64,000 nt of DNA from positions 1,302,001 through 1,366,000 of the forward strand of contig NZ_CP065972.1 in assembly GCF_016127015.1 (NCBI RefSeq), given 5' to 3'. Each line of letters starts with the position of its first letter. The first letter of the stretch is position 1. The notes beneath the pieces were generated by a model. The model was not told the DNA's origin. It saw nothing but the letters and a program-made list of their open reading frames with translations, and did not search any database. The stretch is from Corynebacterium tuberculostearicum (GTDB lineage Bacteria > Actinomycetota > Actinomycetes > Mycobacteriales > Mycobacteriaceae). Below, in pieces: positions 47,876 through 56,984 of the stretch. Both the position numbers and the translations under genes were made by a program.

Positions 47876-48520
47876 ATGTCCAATGAACGAATGCAGCCCG
47901 CCGCGGAGCGCGCCTATGACTTCGTCAAAGAGAAGATCATTGATGGCTCCTTCGAGCCCTCGCAGATGCTTTCCGAGGCCTCCCTGGCTACCGAAATGGG
48001 AATTAGCCGCACCCCAATGCACGAGGCGTTCCTGCGCCTAGAGGTCGAAGGCTTTCTACAGCTCTACCCCAGGCGTGGTGCGCTCATCGTGCCGATCAGC
48101 CCGCAGGAAATTCGCGAGGTCTATGAAGCACGCTTGCTCGTAGATAGGCACTGCGCTGAGAAAATCTGCGCCATGCCTGACACCGAGCGCGCAGACATCG
48201 CTGATCAGCTAGACGCGACCATCACGGAACAAGACGCTGCGTTGGATGGCGCAGACCTGCATGCCTATACGCATCTTGATGCGCGTTTCCACCAGATCAT
48301 CATGGATGGCGGTACCAATACCCTGCTGGCTGGGCTGGGACACCAGCTGCGCGAACGCCAGCAGCGTTTTACCGCTACAGCCATTGGCCGCAACGTAGCC
48401 CGCGCCCGCACCTTCGTGGATCAGCACCGCACGCTTGCCGATGCCCTCCGCGCCGGCGACCTCGACGCCTACCTTTCCGCATTGGACACCCACCTAACCA
48501 ACTCGAGGAATCAACTATGA
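47876..48520 (+). CDS. GntR-family regulator (FadR/FCD type)
   Basis: 214 residues. The N-terminal winged helix reads ERAYDFVKEKIIDGSFEPSQMLSEASLATEMGISRTPMHEAF in segments, ending with the typical RTPMHEAFLRLEVEGFL. The C-terminal FCD domain (about residues 85-205) contains the helix EVYEARLLVDRHCAEKI and metal-binding-type His/Asp positions (HLDARFH, QHRTLADAL). The start at 47876 directly follows the operator. Its stop overlaps the MFS start by 4 bp, so it very likely controls that transporter. The effector is unknown, perhaps a small organic acid. Confidence 0.87.
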   Translation: MSNERMQPAAERAYDFVKEKIIDGSFEPSQMLSEASLATEMGISRTPMHEAFLRLEVEGFLQLYPRRGALIVPISPQEIREVYEARLLVDRHCAEKICAMPDTERADIADQLDATITEQDAALDGADLHAYTHLDARFHQIIMDGGTNTLLAGLGHQLRERQQRFTATAIGRNVARARTFVDQHRTLADALRAGDLDAYLSALDTHLTNSRNQL

Positions 48521-49749
48521 CCGAAAAGTTTGCCAAACACTCATGGTTTCCCGTCGCTGGCAGCATGGTTGCTGTCGCGTGGGGCGGCAATGAGTTCACC
48601 CCTCTCCTAGTTATGTACCGCGAGGAGTCGCACTTCTCGCAGGTCACCGTCAATGGCCTCTTGGCCGCCTATGTGCTCGGCATCGTGCCGGCGTTGCTGA
48701 TTTCTGGCCCGCTTTCGGACTACATTGGCCGCCGCCCCACGATGCTGCCTGCCGCGCCGCTGTCACTGTTGGGTTCTTTCCTTTTATCCATCGCGCCGAA
48801 CGAGCCGCTCGTCATCGCCGTGGGCCGCATCATGTGCGGCTTGGCTTTGGGCATCGTCATGGCTGTCGGCTCCACATGGGTGGCAGAGCTCATCACCCGC
48901 GCTGGCGGCGATCCAGCTGCCGGGCCGCGCCACGCCTCCATGTGCCTGACCTTAGGTTTCCTCATCGGCGCCGGCCTCGCATCGGTACTGGCCCAATGGG
49001 GTCCGTGGCCCACCCACTTGGCGTATATCCTGCACATCCTCCTCACGGTTGCCACCGCCATCTGGCTGATGAAGACCCCGGAAACCCGCCCGCCGCGGGG
49101 CGCTACGGTAAAAGACACCTTCCTTGACTTAAGCATCCGCGACATGCTGCGTATGCTGCACATTCCCTCCGCAGCACACCGCCGCTTCGTGCGCATTGTC
49201 CTGCCGGTCGCACCGTGGGTCTTCGGCTGCGCTGGCGCCGCCTATGCCCTCCTGCCCCAGCTTTTGTCCGAGTCCGCCGGCGATGCCCCCATCGCTTTCT
49301 CGGGCCTGATGACCGTTATCACCTTGGGCTGCGGCGTCGGCATCCAGATGCTCGGCAAGGTCATCGATACCAGCCGCTCCGCCCGCGCTTCCGCAGTTGC
49401 CATGGGGGTTATCACTGTGGGCACCATCCTCGGCGCGGTTGCCTCCCATACTCGCTCCCTGCCGCTCGGAATCGCCGGCGCGGCGGTCATGGGCGCAGGC
49501 TACGGCCTCGCCCTTGTCGCCGGTCTCTCCGAGGTCCAACGCATCGCCCGCGCCGAAGAACTCGCCGGCCTCACCGCCGTCTACTACTCGGTGTCCTATA
49601 CCGGCTTCTTTATCCCCATGGCCTTCAGCGCACTCGCGCCGCTGGTCGGCTTTACCACCCTATTCCTCATTGGCGCCGTGCTCGCAGTGTGCTGCCTCAT
49701 TAACGTGGTCCTCGGTTGGCGCGCCCACCTGCCTGGCCCGGTCCGTTAA
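48517..49749 (+). CDS. MFS transporter controlled by the adjacent GntR regulator
   Basis: 410 residues with about 12 hydrophobic helices and the loop motif GPLSDYIGRRPTMLPAA. The second half carries a similar but weaker motif near KVIDTSRSARA. It is translationally coupled to the GntR gene (ATGA overlap) and followed by a strong terminator. The substrate is not visible from sequence. The combination with FCD-type GntR suggests an organic-acid or sugar-acid related compound, or export of a toxic one; this is inference. Confidence 0.85.
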   Translation: MTEKFAKHSWFPVAGSMVAVAWGGNEFTPLLVMYREESHFSQVTVNGLLAAYVLGIVPALLISGPLSDYIGRRPTMLPAAPLSLLGSFLLSIAPNEPLVIAVGRIMCGLALGIVMAVGSTWVAELITRAGGDPAAGPRHASMCLTLGFLIGAGLASVLAQWGPWPTHLAYILHILLTVATAIWLMKTPETRPPRGATVKDTFLDLSIRDMLRMLHIPSAAHRRFVRIVLPVAPWVFGCAGAAYALLPQLLSESAGDAPIAFSGLMTVITLGCGVGIQMLGKVIDTSRSARASAVAMGVITVGTILGAVASHTRSLPLGIAGAAVMGAGYGLALVAGLSEVQRIARAEELAGLTAVYYSVSYTGFFIPMAFSALAPLVGFTTLFLIGAVLAVCCLINVVLGWRAHLPGPVR

Positions 49750-49767
49750 GTCCTATCACTCATAAAA

Positions 49768-49794
49768 ATTGCCCAGCCGCACTGGCTGGGCAAT
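49768..49794. terminator. terminator after the MFS gene, shared with ileS
   Basis: A perfect 11-bp stem ATTGCCCAGCC (49768-49778) and GGCTGGGCAAT (49784-49794) with a 5-nt loop, followed by CATTTTTT on the plus side. It is preceded by AAAAATT, which gives T residues for the minus direction. Confidence 0.88.
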
Positions 49795-49819
49795 CATTTT
49801 TTAGGTGGCAACGTACGCG

Positions 49820-52800
49820 CTACTGCTTGACGACGGTAGCGCTAACCCCCTTCACCACCTCGTGCACATCCGCACCATCGAGCGCCTCGGTGGTCACCTG
49901 GAAATCGGTGGCGAGCACTTCACCGGCGATGTGGTCGGCGTGACGCTCCGCCCAGGCCTTCTTCTCCTCGGGGACAGAGAGTACGGCCGCGATGCGGTCC
50001 GAGACCTCGAACCCAGAAGCCTTGCGGGCATCCTGGAGGCCGCGGATAACGTCCGCCGCCCAGCCTTCGGCCTCGAGCTCTTCGGTCACCTCGGTATCGA
50101 GTACCACCAGGCCGTCAAGGCCTTCGATACGCGCGGTCGACTTCGGATTTGCTGCCTGCAGGCGCTCAGTGTACTCATCCGGGCCAAGCACGATATCGCC
50201 GTCCACTACAACCTCTTCGCCGCGGCGTTCGTAGTTGCCCGCCTTGAGGTTCTTGATGGCGCGCTGCACGTTCTTGCCCAACCGCGGGCCGGCGACCTTC
50301 GCGTTACAGACAACCTGGAAGGTGCCTACCGAATCGACGTCGTCAGTAAGCTCAACTTCCTTGACATTGACCTCGTCGCGAATGATATCGGCAAAGTCTG
50401 CTAGGCGCTGCGCCCCGTCGAGGGCCACCGTCAGCTTCGGCAGCGGCAAGCGGTTGCGCAGCTTATTGGACTTGCGCACCGAGGACGCTGCCGAGGCCAC
50501 CGCGCGGGTCGCATCCATCGCAGAGACGAGATCTGCATCAGACGGGTAATCCGCAGCCTGCGGGTAGTCTGCCAAGTGCACCGAACGCTCACCGGTAAGC
50601 CCGCGGTAGATAACCTCCGCCACGTGCGGTAGCAGCGGTGCCACCACGCGAGTCACAGTCTCCAGCACGGTGTACAGGGTATTAAACGCCTCAGGATGGG
50701 CGTCCTCGCCCTCCCAGAAACGATCGCGCGAGCGACGGACGTACCAGTTGGTCAGGACGTCGGCAAACAGGCGCACCTCTTCGGTTGCCGTGGCGATATC
50801 GGTATCGGCAAGCGCCGCGTTAACATTGACCACGACATCGTGGGTCTTAGCCAAGATATAGCGGTCCAAAACATGCGCGGAGCTGGTGTCGAACTTTGCT
50901 TCCTTCTCTGCGTAGAGCTGCAGGAAGGTATAGGCATTCCAGATAGGCAGGATAGCCTGGCGCACGCCCTCGCGAATGCCCTGCTCGGTCACGATGAGGT
51001 TGCCTCCGCGCAGGATAGGCGAGGACATCAAGAACCAACGCATGGCATCCGAACCATCGCGATCAAAGACCTCGTTGACGTTCGGATAATTGCCCTTTGA
51101 CTTAGACATCTTAAGGCCATCGTTGCCCAGCACGATGCCGTGGGCCACGACCTTCTTATACGCCGGGCGATCAAAAAGCGCGGTGGACAGCGCGTGCATC
51201 ACATAGAACCAACCACGCGTCTGTCCGGAGTACTCCACAATGAAGTCGGACGGCGAGTGGGTTTCAAACCATTCCTTGTTCTCGAATGGGTAGTGCTTTT
51301 GCGCAAACGGCATCGAGCCGGACTCAAACCAGCAATCCAGCACGTCTGGCACGCGGCGCATCATCGACTTACCGGTCGGATCATCCGGGTTCGGGCGCAC
51401 CAACTCGTCGATGTGTGGACGGTGCAGCGACTCCGGACGGACACCGAAATCGCGCTCCAGCTCGTCCAAGGAGCCGTAGACATCCATGCGCGGATAGTTG
51501 TCATCATCGGACATCCACACTGGGATAGGTGCACCCCAGTAGCGGGTACGGGAGATATTCCAGTCGCGCGCTCCCTCGAGCCACTTGCCAAACTGGCCAT
51601 CCCGGATATGCTCCGGCAGCCACTCAATCTCCTTGTGGTTAAGCTCCACCATGCGATCGCGGAACTCGGTCACCTTCACGAACCAAGCCGGCAGCGCCAT
51701 GTAGATAAGCGGCTCCCCCGAGCGCCACGAGTGCGGATAGGAGTGCTCGATGGTGACGTGGCGCACCACTCGCCCAGCAGCCTTCAGATCCTTAATGATG
51801 TCCTTATTCGCATCAAAGACCAGCTGGCCTTCATACGGCGGAACCTGCGAGGTGAACTTGCCGTCCTCATCCACTGGGATAACCAGCTCGATGTCGTACT
51901 GGTTGGTGGTATTCATATCGTCTTCACCAAACGCAGGAGCCTGGTGTACCACACCAGTGCCGTCCTCCGTGGTGACGTAATCAGCGATCAAAACCTGGTA
52001 GGCGTTGCGCAGATCCGGGAAGAAGCCGAAGATCGGCTCATAAGTAAAGCCCTCGAGTTGCGCGCCGGTAAAGGTCTCCAGCACCTCGGCCGCCCCTAGT
52101 TCCTTCTCCAAGGTGGCCAGCAGGTTTTCCGCCATGATGAAGGTACGGCCAGCGAAATCACCCTCCGTAGCCTTAAAGAGCACGTAGGTAACCTCTGGAT
52201 GAACCGCCAAGGCCTCGTTCGAAGGCAAGGTCCAGGGGGTGGTGGTCCAGGCGAGGAAGGAGGCGTCGGCAAGCGCAGGGTGCTCCGCCAACGTCTTTTC
52301 TGCCGCGCTTCCCTCGCGTGCGCCCTCCACTGGGAAGGTAACCGTCAGGGTCGGATCCTGGCGCATCTTATAGGAATCATCCAGGCGGGTCTCCTGATTG
52401 GACAAAGAAGTGTGCTCCGCCCAAGAGTACGGCAGGACGCGGAAGCCCTTGTAGATCAAGCCCTTGTCATAAAGCTCCTTGAACGCCCACATGACCGATT
52501 CCATGTAGTTGATATCCATGGTCTTGTAGCCGTTGTCAAAGTCCACCCAGCGGGCCTGGCGGTTGACGTACTCTTCCCACTCGTCGGTGTACTCCAGCAC
52601 GGACTTAGCGCAGTATTCATTGAACTTTTCCAAGCCCATGTCTTCGATCTGCGCCTTTTCAGTGATACCCAGCTGCTTTTCCGCCTCCAGCTCAGCGGGC
52701 AGACCGTGGGTATCCCAACCGAAGACACGAGGCACGTAATTGCCAGCCATGGTGCGATAGCGCGGGACGATATCCTTCACATAACCGGTCAACAGGTGGC

Positions 52801-52990
52801 CATAGTGCGGCAAGCCATTTGCGAATGGAGGGCCATCATAAAAGATGTACTCTGGGCAGTCCTTGGTCTTTTCTAGCGAAGCCTGGAAGGTATCATCCTG
52901 CTTCCAGTACTTCTGGACTTCCTCTTCCATATCTGGGAAGCGGCTGGAGCCGCCAGTCATGTCGACCTTGGGGTAAACCTTTTTCGCCAT
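49820..52990 (-). CDS. ileS: isoleucyl-tRNA synthetase
   Basis: Class I synthetase charging tRNA-Ile, 1056 residues, the long eukaryote-like type. The first signature is [14 protein letters not shown] at residues about 56-69, with HYGH at the HIGH site. The KMSKS loop reads [11 protein letters not shown] at about residue 630. The editing domain (CP1) lies between, and the C-terminus carries the anticodon-binding region. GAAGGA precedes the ATG and is the target of the T-box control described for its leader. It converges with the MFS gene. Confidence 0.96.
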   Translation of the reverse strand: MAKKVYPKVDMTGGSSRFPDMEEEVQKYWKQDDTFQASLEKTKDCPEYIFYDGPPFANGLPHYGHLLTGYVKDIVPRYRTMAGNYVPRVFGWDTHGLPAELEAEKQLGITEKAQIEDMGLEKFNEYCAKSVLEYTDEWEEYVNRQARWVDFDNGYKTMDINYMESVMWAFKELYDKGLIYKGFRVLPYSWAEHTSLSNQETRLDDSYKMRQDPTLTVTFPVEGAREGSAAEKTLAEHPALADASFLAWTTTPWTLPSNEALAVHPEVTYVLFKATEGDFAGRTFIMAENLLATLEKELGAAEVLETFTGAQLEGFTYEPIFGFFPDLRNAYQVLIADYVTTEDGTGVVHQAPAFGEDDMNTTNQYDIELVIPVDEDGKFTSQVPPYEGQLVFDANKDIIKDLKAAGRVVRHVTIEHSYPHSWRSGEPLIYMALPAWFVKVTEFRDRMVELNHKEIEWLPEHIRDGQFGKWLEGARDWNISRTRYWGAPIPVWMSDDDNYPRMDVYGSLDELERDFGVRPESLHRPHIDELVRPNPDDPTGKSMMRRVPDVLDCWFESGSMPFAQKHYPFENKEWFETHSPSDFIVEYSGQTRGWFYVMHALSTALFDRPAYKKVVAHGIVLGNDGLKMSKSKGNYPNVNEVFDRDGSDAMRWFLMSSPILRGGNLIVTEQGIREGVRQAILPIWNAYTFLQLYAEKEAKFDTSSAHVLDRYILAKTHDVVVNVNAALADTDIATATEEVRLFADVLTNWYVRRSRDRFWEGEDAHPEAFNTLYTVLETVTRVVAPLLPHVAEVIYRGLTGERSVHLADYPQAADYPSDADLVSAMDATRAVASAASSVRKSNKLRNRLPLPKLTVALDGAQRLADFADIIRDEVNVKEVELTDDVDSVGTFQVVCNAKVAGPRLGKNVQRAIKNLKAGNYERRGEEVVVDGDIVLGPDEYTERLQAANPKSTARIEGLDGLVVLDTEVTEELEAEGWAADVIRGLQDARKASGFEVSDRIAAVLSVPEEKKAWAERHADHIAGEVLATDFQVTTEALDGADVHEVVKGVSATVVKQ

Positions 52991-52995
52991 AATTA

Positions 52996-53177
52996 TCCTT
53001 CACTCTTAACACGGTGCAGGGACGCGCCATCAAGGCTCGCGGTACCACCCTGCTTGAGCCCGAAGGCTCCGCTTCGTTTCGGTGAAGGAGTTGACGGTCC
53101 CACCCGTTCAGTTCTACTGGGCCACACTGGCTGTTCTTCTGAATTGCTCCCCGGTGATGGCCGGATCACTGCGTGTA
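52996..53177 (-). promoter_or_regulatory. T-box riboswitch of ileS (translational type)
   Basis: The leader contains the conserved T-box AGGGTGGTACCGCG (minus strand, 53038-53051). A short stem I near the 5' end (CCGG-CCATCA-CCGG) directly follows the candidate specifier ATC, an Ile codon, at 53164-53166. No terminator stem with T run precedes the ATG. Instead TCCTTCAC in the leader (complement of 53082-53089) can pair over 8 nt with GTGAAGGA at the SD site (52996-53003). This is the form described for actinobacterial ileS leaders, where uncharged tRNA-Ile frees the SD. Confidence 0.85.
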
Positions 53178-53183
53178 GGCCAC

Positions 53184-53213
53184 AGTATAGCGCCCCAGAA
53201 TCTTCGTACACAA
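53184..53213 (-). promoter_or_regulatory. promoter of ileS
   Basis: On the minus strand TTGTGT (53208-53213) and TATACT (53184-53189) are separated by 18 bp. The expected +1 near 53177 lies just before the T-box stem I. Confidence 0.6.
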
Positions 53214-53265
53214 GAAGTTATCCACAGGCTAAAAATTTTCCCTTGTGGGGGCTTGCGCGGGGAAA

Positions 53266-53271
53266 TAAATT
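53266..53271 (+). promoter_or_regulatory. -10 box of HNH gene copy 2 (leaderless)
   Basis: TAAATT ends 7 nt before the GTG at 53279. No clear -35 or SD is present. The box is 53 bp from the divergent ileS -35. Confidence 0.45.
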
Positions 53272-53278
53272 GTGAATC

Positions 53279-54280
53279 GTGAACGCGCTAGATACTTACC
53301 TCGCAGCCATGGCACCCGGGATGGACATCGTCCTCGGGTGCGCAGGCATGTCTGAGGACGACCTCTGCGCGCGAGGCGCCGCTGAAAAAACGGCCCGCGA
53401 GTTGGCATTGCTAAAAGAGGCGTACTGCGGCACGACCAAGTTCACTAGGAAGCGTCGTCGTGCTATCGAAGGAGCTCAGCACAATGGGCATTCCATCGTA
53501 GCTTTATCCATCATTGAAAAGTATGCGCGCAAGATGCCCACGCTTTTCGACGCCTGGGTCCTCCGCGAACAGCTATGCACCACCAAGGCCACAGCAGCGG
53601 CACTGGAAAAGCTGGCGCAATCCAAGGTTCCGAAGAAAAAGCGCAAGGTGAAGCCTGGTGTACGCATCATCCGCCGCAAGGATGCGCCATGGACGTTAGC
53701 GATCGACGGCTCGTCTTCGTTTATTGCAGACCTCCACGCGGCGGTGGAAAACCAGGACAAAAAGCCGCTGGATGTGGTGGAAGATACCTTCTTCGGCAAC
53801 GATACGGCGCAACGAAGCACGGTGGTAACCAATGTCATCGTGCGCTTGGAAGACTACGTGCGCATCGTCAACGGTGATGGCGAGGAAATCACTTTGCAGA
53901 TGACCAACGGAGCAACGCTTACGGGGGCGCAGTATGTGCGCCGCACGTTAAAAGAGCATGGGCTCATTACCCTGGTGAGCCCCTATGAAGGCGCGGTGAA
54001 CCTGTACCGCACGGAGCGCTTCGCCAATGCCAAGCAGCGGTTGATGGCGGGCGCGGAAAATCCGGTATGCCCATGGCCGCGCTGCGCTAAGCCTGCCGAC
54101 GAATGCCAAATTCACCATTTAGAGCCGTGGTTGCACGGTGGATTGACCAATATCGCGAACTTATCCACAGCCTGCGCGTACCACAATGGCGCCAACGATG
54201 ACGACCCCAATGCCCCGCCGCTGCGCGGGCGACTTGCCCGAACCAACGGGCAGATTCGGTGGCAACCGCCCGATTGCTAG
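53279..54280 (+). CDS. HNH endonuclease family protein (copy 2)
   Basis: 333 residues, homologous along its whole length to the gene at 39832. Shared blocks include FTRKRRRAIEGAQHNGHS, IIEKYARKMPT, VKPGVRIIRR, LQMTNGATLTGAQ, and the HNH part ADECQIHHLEPW, GGLTNIANLSTACAYHNGANDD. It uses more Lys codons and is less GC-rich than its neighbours. It sits alone on the plus strand between ileS and the small gene before wag31, a place that other corynebacteria fill without such a gene as I recall. It is probably a mobile or duplicated family member. Role unknown. Confidence 0.85.
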   Translation: MNALDTYLAAMAPGMDIVLGCAGMSEDDLCARGAAEKTARELALLKEAYCGTTKFTRKRRRAIEGAQHNGHSIVALSIIEKYARKMPTLFDAWVLREQLCTTKATAAALEKLAQSKVPKKKRKVKPGVRIIRRKDAPWTLAIDGSSSFIADLHAAVENQDKKPLDVVEDTFFGNDTAQRSTVVTNVIVRLEDYVRIVNGDGEEITLQMTNGATLTGAQYVRRTLKEHGLITLVSPYEGAVNLYRTERFANAKQRLMAGAENPVCPWPRCAKPADECQIHHLEPWLHGGLTNIANLSTACAYHNGANDDDPNAPPLRGRLARTNGQIRWQPPDC

Positions 54281-54293
54281 AGCCCGACTGCGA

Positions 54294-54318
54294 AATAAGG
54301 CGCCTCGTGCGCCTTATT
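54294..54318. terminator. terminator after HNH gene copy 2
   Basis: A perfect 10-bp stem AATAAGGCGC (54294-54303) and GCGCCTTATT (54309-54318) with loop CTCGT, 13 bp after the stop. The T tract is weak on both sides. It may serve the converging small gene as well. Confidence 0.65.
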
Positions 54319-54355
54319 GGCATGCCTGCAACCGAAAGCTTTGGGTCTCGCGGCG

Positions 54356-54577
54356 TTAGTCCTCGCGGAAGGCTGCGCGCAGAGCCTCTTGCCCGGGGGA
54401 TTCAGTTGCTTGGGCTTTGTCAGCGCGATGCTTATGCGCCCAGTCCAGGATAAAGCACACGAGTCCGACGCCGGCGGCGACAAAAACGATATACAACGAC
54501 CAGTCGGCTCCCGAGATAACGAAGTTGACCAAGGCCACGAATGCCACGAGGGCGAGAACTAAAGCGGCAACGAGCAC
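54356..54577 (-). CDS. small membrane protein downstream of wag31
   Basis: 73 residues with two hydrophobic helices (MLVAALVLALVAFVALVNFVIS and SLYIVFVAAGVGLVCFILDW) and a charged tail (HKHRADKAQATESPGQEALRAAFRED). GAAAGG precedes the ATG. It follows the wag31 terminator and has the same direction. A similar gene lies between wag31 and ileS in C. glutamicum, from memory. Function unknown. Confidence 0.75.
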   Translation of the reverse strand: MLVAALVLALVAFVALVNFVISGADWSLYIVFVAAGVGLVCFILDWAHKHRADKAQATESPGQEALRAAFRED

Positions 54578-54630
54578 AGTGGTTCCTTTCGGTAGGGGCG
54601 GGCTAAAGCACGACGGTCTAAAACAACAAT

Positions 54631-54659
54631 AGCGCCCCCGCCGCGGTGGCGGGGGCGCT
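54631..54659 (-). terminator. terminator of wag31
   Basis: A perfect 12-bp GC-rich stem AGCGCCCCCGCC (54631-54642) and its complement (54648-54659) with a 5-nt loop, 19 bp after the wag31 stop. The minus strand continues ATTGTTGTTTT. Confidence 0.9.
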
Positions 54660-54678
54660 AGGAAGAACGGGGCGCGGC

Positions 54679-55854
54679 TTAGTTGTTGCCAGCCTCGCCG
54701 TTCGGTGCGGCGGTGCCGCGGGTAGCCAGCTCTTCCAGCTGAGACTCCAGCAGGGTCTTCAGGCGGGTGCGGTACTCGCGCTCGAAGGTGCGCAGCTCGG
54801 AGATGCGAGCCTCCAGCGCGGTCTGCTGCTGCTTGACGGTGTTCATAACCTCGGTGTGCTTGCGCTCGGCATCAGCCTGCAGCGAAGCAGCCTTCTCCTC
54901 AGCCTGGCGGATTTGCGCCTCAGCGCGGGAGGAAGCATCAGACTCGGTCTGCTTTGCCTTAGCCTCGGCGTCAGATACCAGCTTCTTGGAGCGGGAATCT
55001 GCATCCTGCAGCTGGGCGTCGTACTTCTTCTGGGCGTCGGCAAGCTGTGCCTTGGAGCGGGAATCTGCATCGGTCAGCTGCTTCTCGGCGGCGGTGCGCG
55101 CCTCGGACAGCATGGACTCGGACTCCGCACGAGCCTCGGAGGTCAGGCGGTCTGCCATCTCCTGTGCCAGACCCAGAACGCGGGCAGCCTGCATGTGGGT
55201 TTCCGGGGTAGCCAGGCCATCGGCGGTCTGTGCAACACCAGCGCCTGCGATACCCGCTGCCGCTGCACCAGCCTTGGAGGAACCAGCTGCGGAAGCGGAC
55301 TTCTTCAGCTCGTCGTTTTCCTTCTTGGAAGCCTCGAGGTCCTTCCTTGCCTGGGCTGCCTCAGCGCGAGCTGCCTCGGCGTCCTTCTTGGCCTGAGCCG
55401 CCTCATCGCGGGCTGCCTTCAGGTCTGCGGAAGAGGAAGCAGCGGCAGAGCCAGATGCCTGTGCCTTGGAAGCCTCTGCCTGGGCTGCCTTAACCTGCTC
55501 CTGTGCCTTCTTGGTCTCTTCCTTAGCACGGGAAACCTCGGACTTGGAGTCCGCCAGCTTGGTTTCGTACTCGGCGCGCAGCTTGGCCTCAATCTCCTTG
55601 CGCAGCGCAGCCTCATCGGTGCGGGTGGAAGCCGCAGTTGCGGTACCAGCAGCACCGGCGCCAGCGCCCGCCTTGGCCTGGGAGTGCAAATCGCTAACCT
55701 GCGCCTGCAGGTCTTCGTTCTCATCCTGCAACTGGGCAAGGGCGTCCTCTACGAGGTCGAGGAACTGATCCACCTCGTCTTCGTTGTAGCCGCGCTTGCC
55801 AATCGGCGGCTTGCTGAACGCGACGTTGTGAACATCAGCTGGTGACAGTGGCAT
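54679..55854 (-). CDS. wag31: polar growth protein Wag31/DivIVA
   Basis: A coiled-coil scaffold that collects at the cell poles and directs tip growth of the cell wall. 391 residues. The N-terminal lipid-binding domain reads [37 protein letters not shown]. Two long coiled-coil regions rich in Ala, Glu, Lys (about residues 60-165 and 215-375) flank an Ala/Gly-rich linker ([18 protein letters not shown]). It is longer than mycobacterial Wag31 (about 260) but close to corynebacterial DivIVA. It has its own promoter and terminator, so it is made separately from the division genes. Confidence 0.95.
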   Translation of the reverse strand: MPLSPADVHNVAFSKPPIGKRGYNEDEVDQFLDLVEDALAQLQDENEDLQAQVSDLHSQAKAGAGAGAAGTATAASTRTDEAALRKEIEAKLRAEYETKLADSKSEVSRAKEETKKAQEQVKAAQAEASKAQASGSAAASSSADLKAARDEAAQAKKDAEAARAEAAQARKDLEASKKENDELKKSASAAGSSKAGAAAAGIAGAGVAQTADGLATPETHMQAARVLGLAQEMADRLTSEARAESESMLSEARTAAEKQLTDADSRSKAQLADAQKKYDAQLQDADSRSKKLVSDAEAKAKQTESDASSRAEAQIRQAEEKAASLQADAERKHTEVMNTVKQQQTALEARISELRTFEREYRTRLKTLLESQLEELATRGTAAPNGEAGNN

Positions 55855-55957
55855 GTCTTCTCTTCCCCTTCAGGTTGGTACAACCCCGGAGCTTCCAGGG
55901 CCTTAGGAGTGCGGTTCAGGTCTAACTAAACCTTCCCCACAAAGGTACATGTGGTTC

Positions 55958-55986
55958 ATAATACGGGTTATCGCGATTTATCGTAA
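55958..55986 (-). promoter_or_regulatory. promoter of wag31
   Basis: On the minus strand TTACGA (55981-55986), a 17-bp spacer and TATTAT (55958-55963) give a good vegetative promoter with a leader of about 100 nt. Confidence 0.55.
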
Positions 55987-56057
55987 CCAAACGCCCACAA
56001 TAATCGACGCCCCGCCGAGTCTCAACGTTTACCACAGGTTTCGAGGCGACGGGGGTG

Positions 56058-56351
56058 CTAAGTCAGGAAAATTATCCGCAAGATCATTGTGAGTATCGAG
56101 AGCAAGACGAACAGCACAAGCACCGATACATCAAGCGCTACGCCACCCATTTGCAGGGGCGGGATCAGGCGGCGCAACGCCTTGACCGGCGGATCCGTAA
56201 TCACAAACAGAGGCTCCGCTACAACCATGAACCAGCGTGGAGGGTTGAACTGCCGCGAGAAGGACTGGATCATCTCAATAATGATGCGGGCGATGAGCAC
56301 CCACGTATAGATCCGCACGAGCAGGATAAGAATAATTCCGAGTTGTGTCAC
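56058..56351 (-). CDS. YggT-family membrane protein
   Basis: 97 residues with two hydrophobic stretches, at the N-terminus (LGIILILLVRIYTWVLIARIIIEMIQSF) and the C-terminus (LDVSVLVLFVLLSILTMILRIIFL). The loop between is FNPPRWFMVVAEPLFVITDPPVKALRRLIPP, which is the YggT signature. It lies between sepF and wag31, the usual place in Gram-positive division clusters. It may help place division or osmotic proteins; the role is not settled. Confidence 0.9.
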   Translation of the reverse strand: MTQLGIILILLVRIYTWVLIARIIIEMIQSFSRQFNPPRWFMVVAEPLFVITDPPVKALRRLIPPLQMGGVALDVSVLVLFVLLSILTMILRIIFLT

Positions 56352-56374
56352 AATAACCGAGCCTATCGAATAAA

Positions 56375-56408
56375 CCCCCGCGGGTGCCCAATCGGCACTC
56401 CACGGGGG
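56375..56408 (-). terminator. probable terminator after sepF
   Basis: An imperfect stem with CCCCCG (56375-56380) and CGGGGG (56403-56408) at the base and TGCC/GGCA near the loop, 20 bp after the sepF stop. The minus strand continues TTTATTCG. It could reduce read-through into yggT. Confidence 0.5.
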
Positions 56409-56427
56409 CTAAATGAACCGTGCCGCT

Positions 56428-56880
56428 CTAGCGCAGGCCTGCGGCACGCTCGAGCTCGTGCTTTGCAATGTCCGCAGACTTCGGCACGATGGAAAAGACC
56501 TTGCGCTCAGTGTCCATGCCCTTGGTGAGGTTGAGCATACGCCCCTCCAGGCCGAAGCAGAGGCCGGCAGCGAAGTCGATGAAGCGCTTGGCGGTGGCCT
56601 TTTCGGCGTCGGTAAGCTCGAAGACCACGGCATCGCCGTCGCGGAAGGGCTCGCCTACCTTGGCGGCGTCATTGAAAGACGTCAGGGAAATAGCCACGAT
56701 GGTCGGGACGAATTCCTCCTGTACCGGGGCCGGCTCGTAGGACTGCGGGGCGCGGCGAGGTGCGTAGGCCGAGGAGCTATTTTCGGAGTAACGCGGCTCC
56801 TCGTTGTAGTAGGCATCGTCTTCTTCGATGTCCACCGGGCCCAGCCCGAAGAAATCCTTCGTCTTATCAATGAATGACAT
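56428..56880 (-). CDS. sepF: cell division protein SepF
   Basis: 150 residues. The N-terminal amphipathic membrane-binding helix is MSFIDKTKDFFGLGP. An acidic Tyr-rich linker (DIEEDDAYYNEEPRY) leads to the globular FtsZ-binding domain (TIVAISLTSFNDAAKVGEPFRDGDAVVFEL...RRFIDFAAGL-like FIDFAAGLCFGLEGRM). It anchors the Z ring in bacteria that lack FtsA. The start at 56880 has GGGAG upstream; the open frame to 56913 would add eleven residues before the conserved helix. Confidence 0.94.
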   Translation of the reverse strand: MSFIDKTKDFFGLGPVDIEEDDAYYNEEPRYSENSSSAYAPRRAPQSYEPAPVQEEFVPTIVAISLTSFNDAAKVGEPFRDGDAVVFELTDAEKATAKRFIDFAAGLCFGLEGRMLNLTKGMDTERKVFSIVPKSADIAKHELERAAGLR

Positions 56881-56984
56881 TTTTGGGTCTCCCTCTGACC
56901 TAAATTTGTACAAGTCTAAACGCGTAAAATGTGTCTGGTGTGACTCATGTGATTTACGCTGTGAAATGCGCTTTTGCGATGTTT

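Noticed and set aside
54679..55854. Long plus-strand open frame covering wag31
   Set aside because: It is the shadow of the repetitive Ala/Glu/Lys coiled-coil coding sequence; the minus-strand protein has the conserved DivIVA N-terminus.
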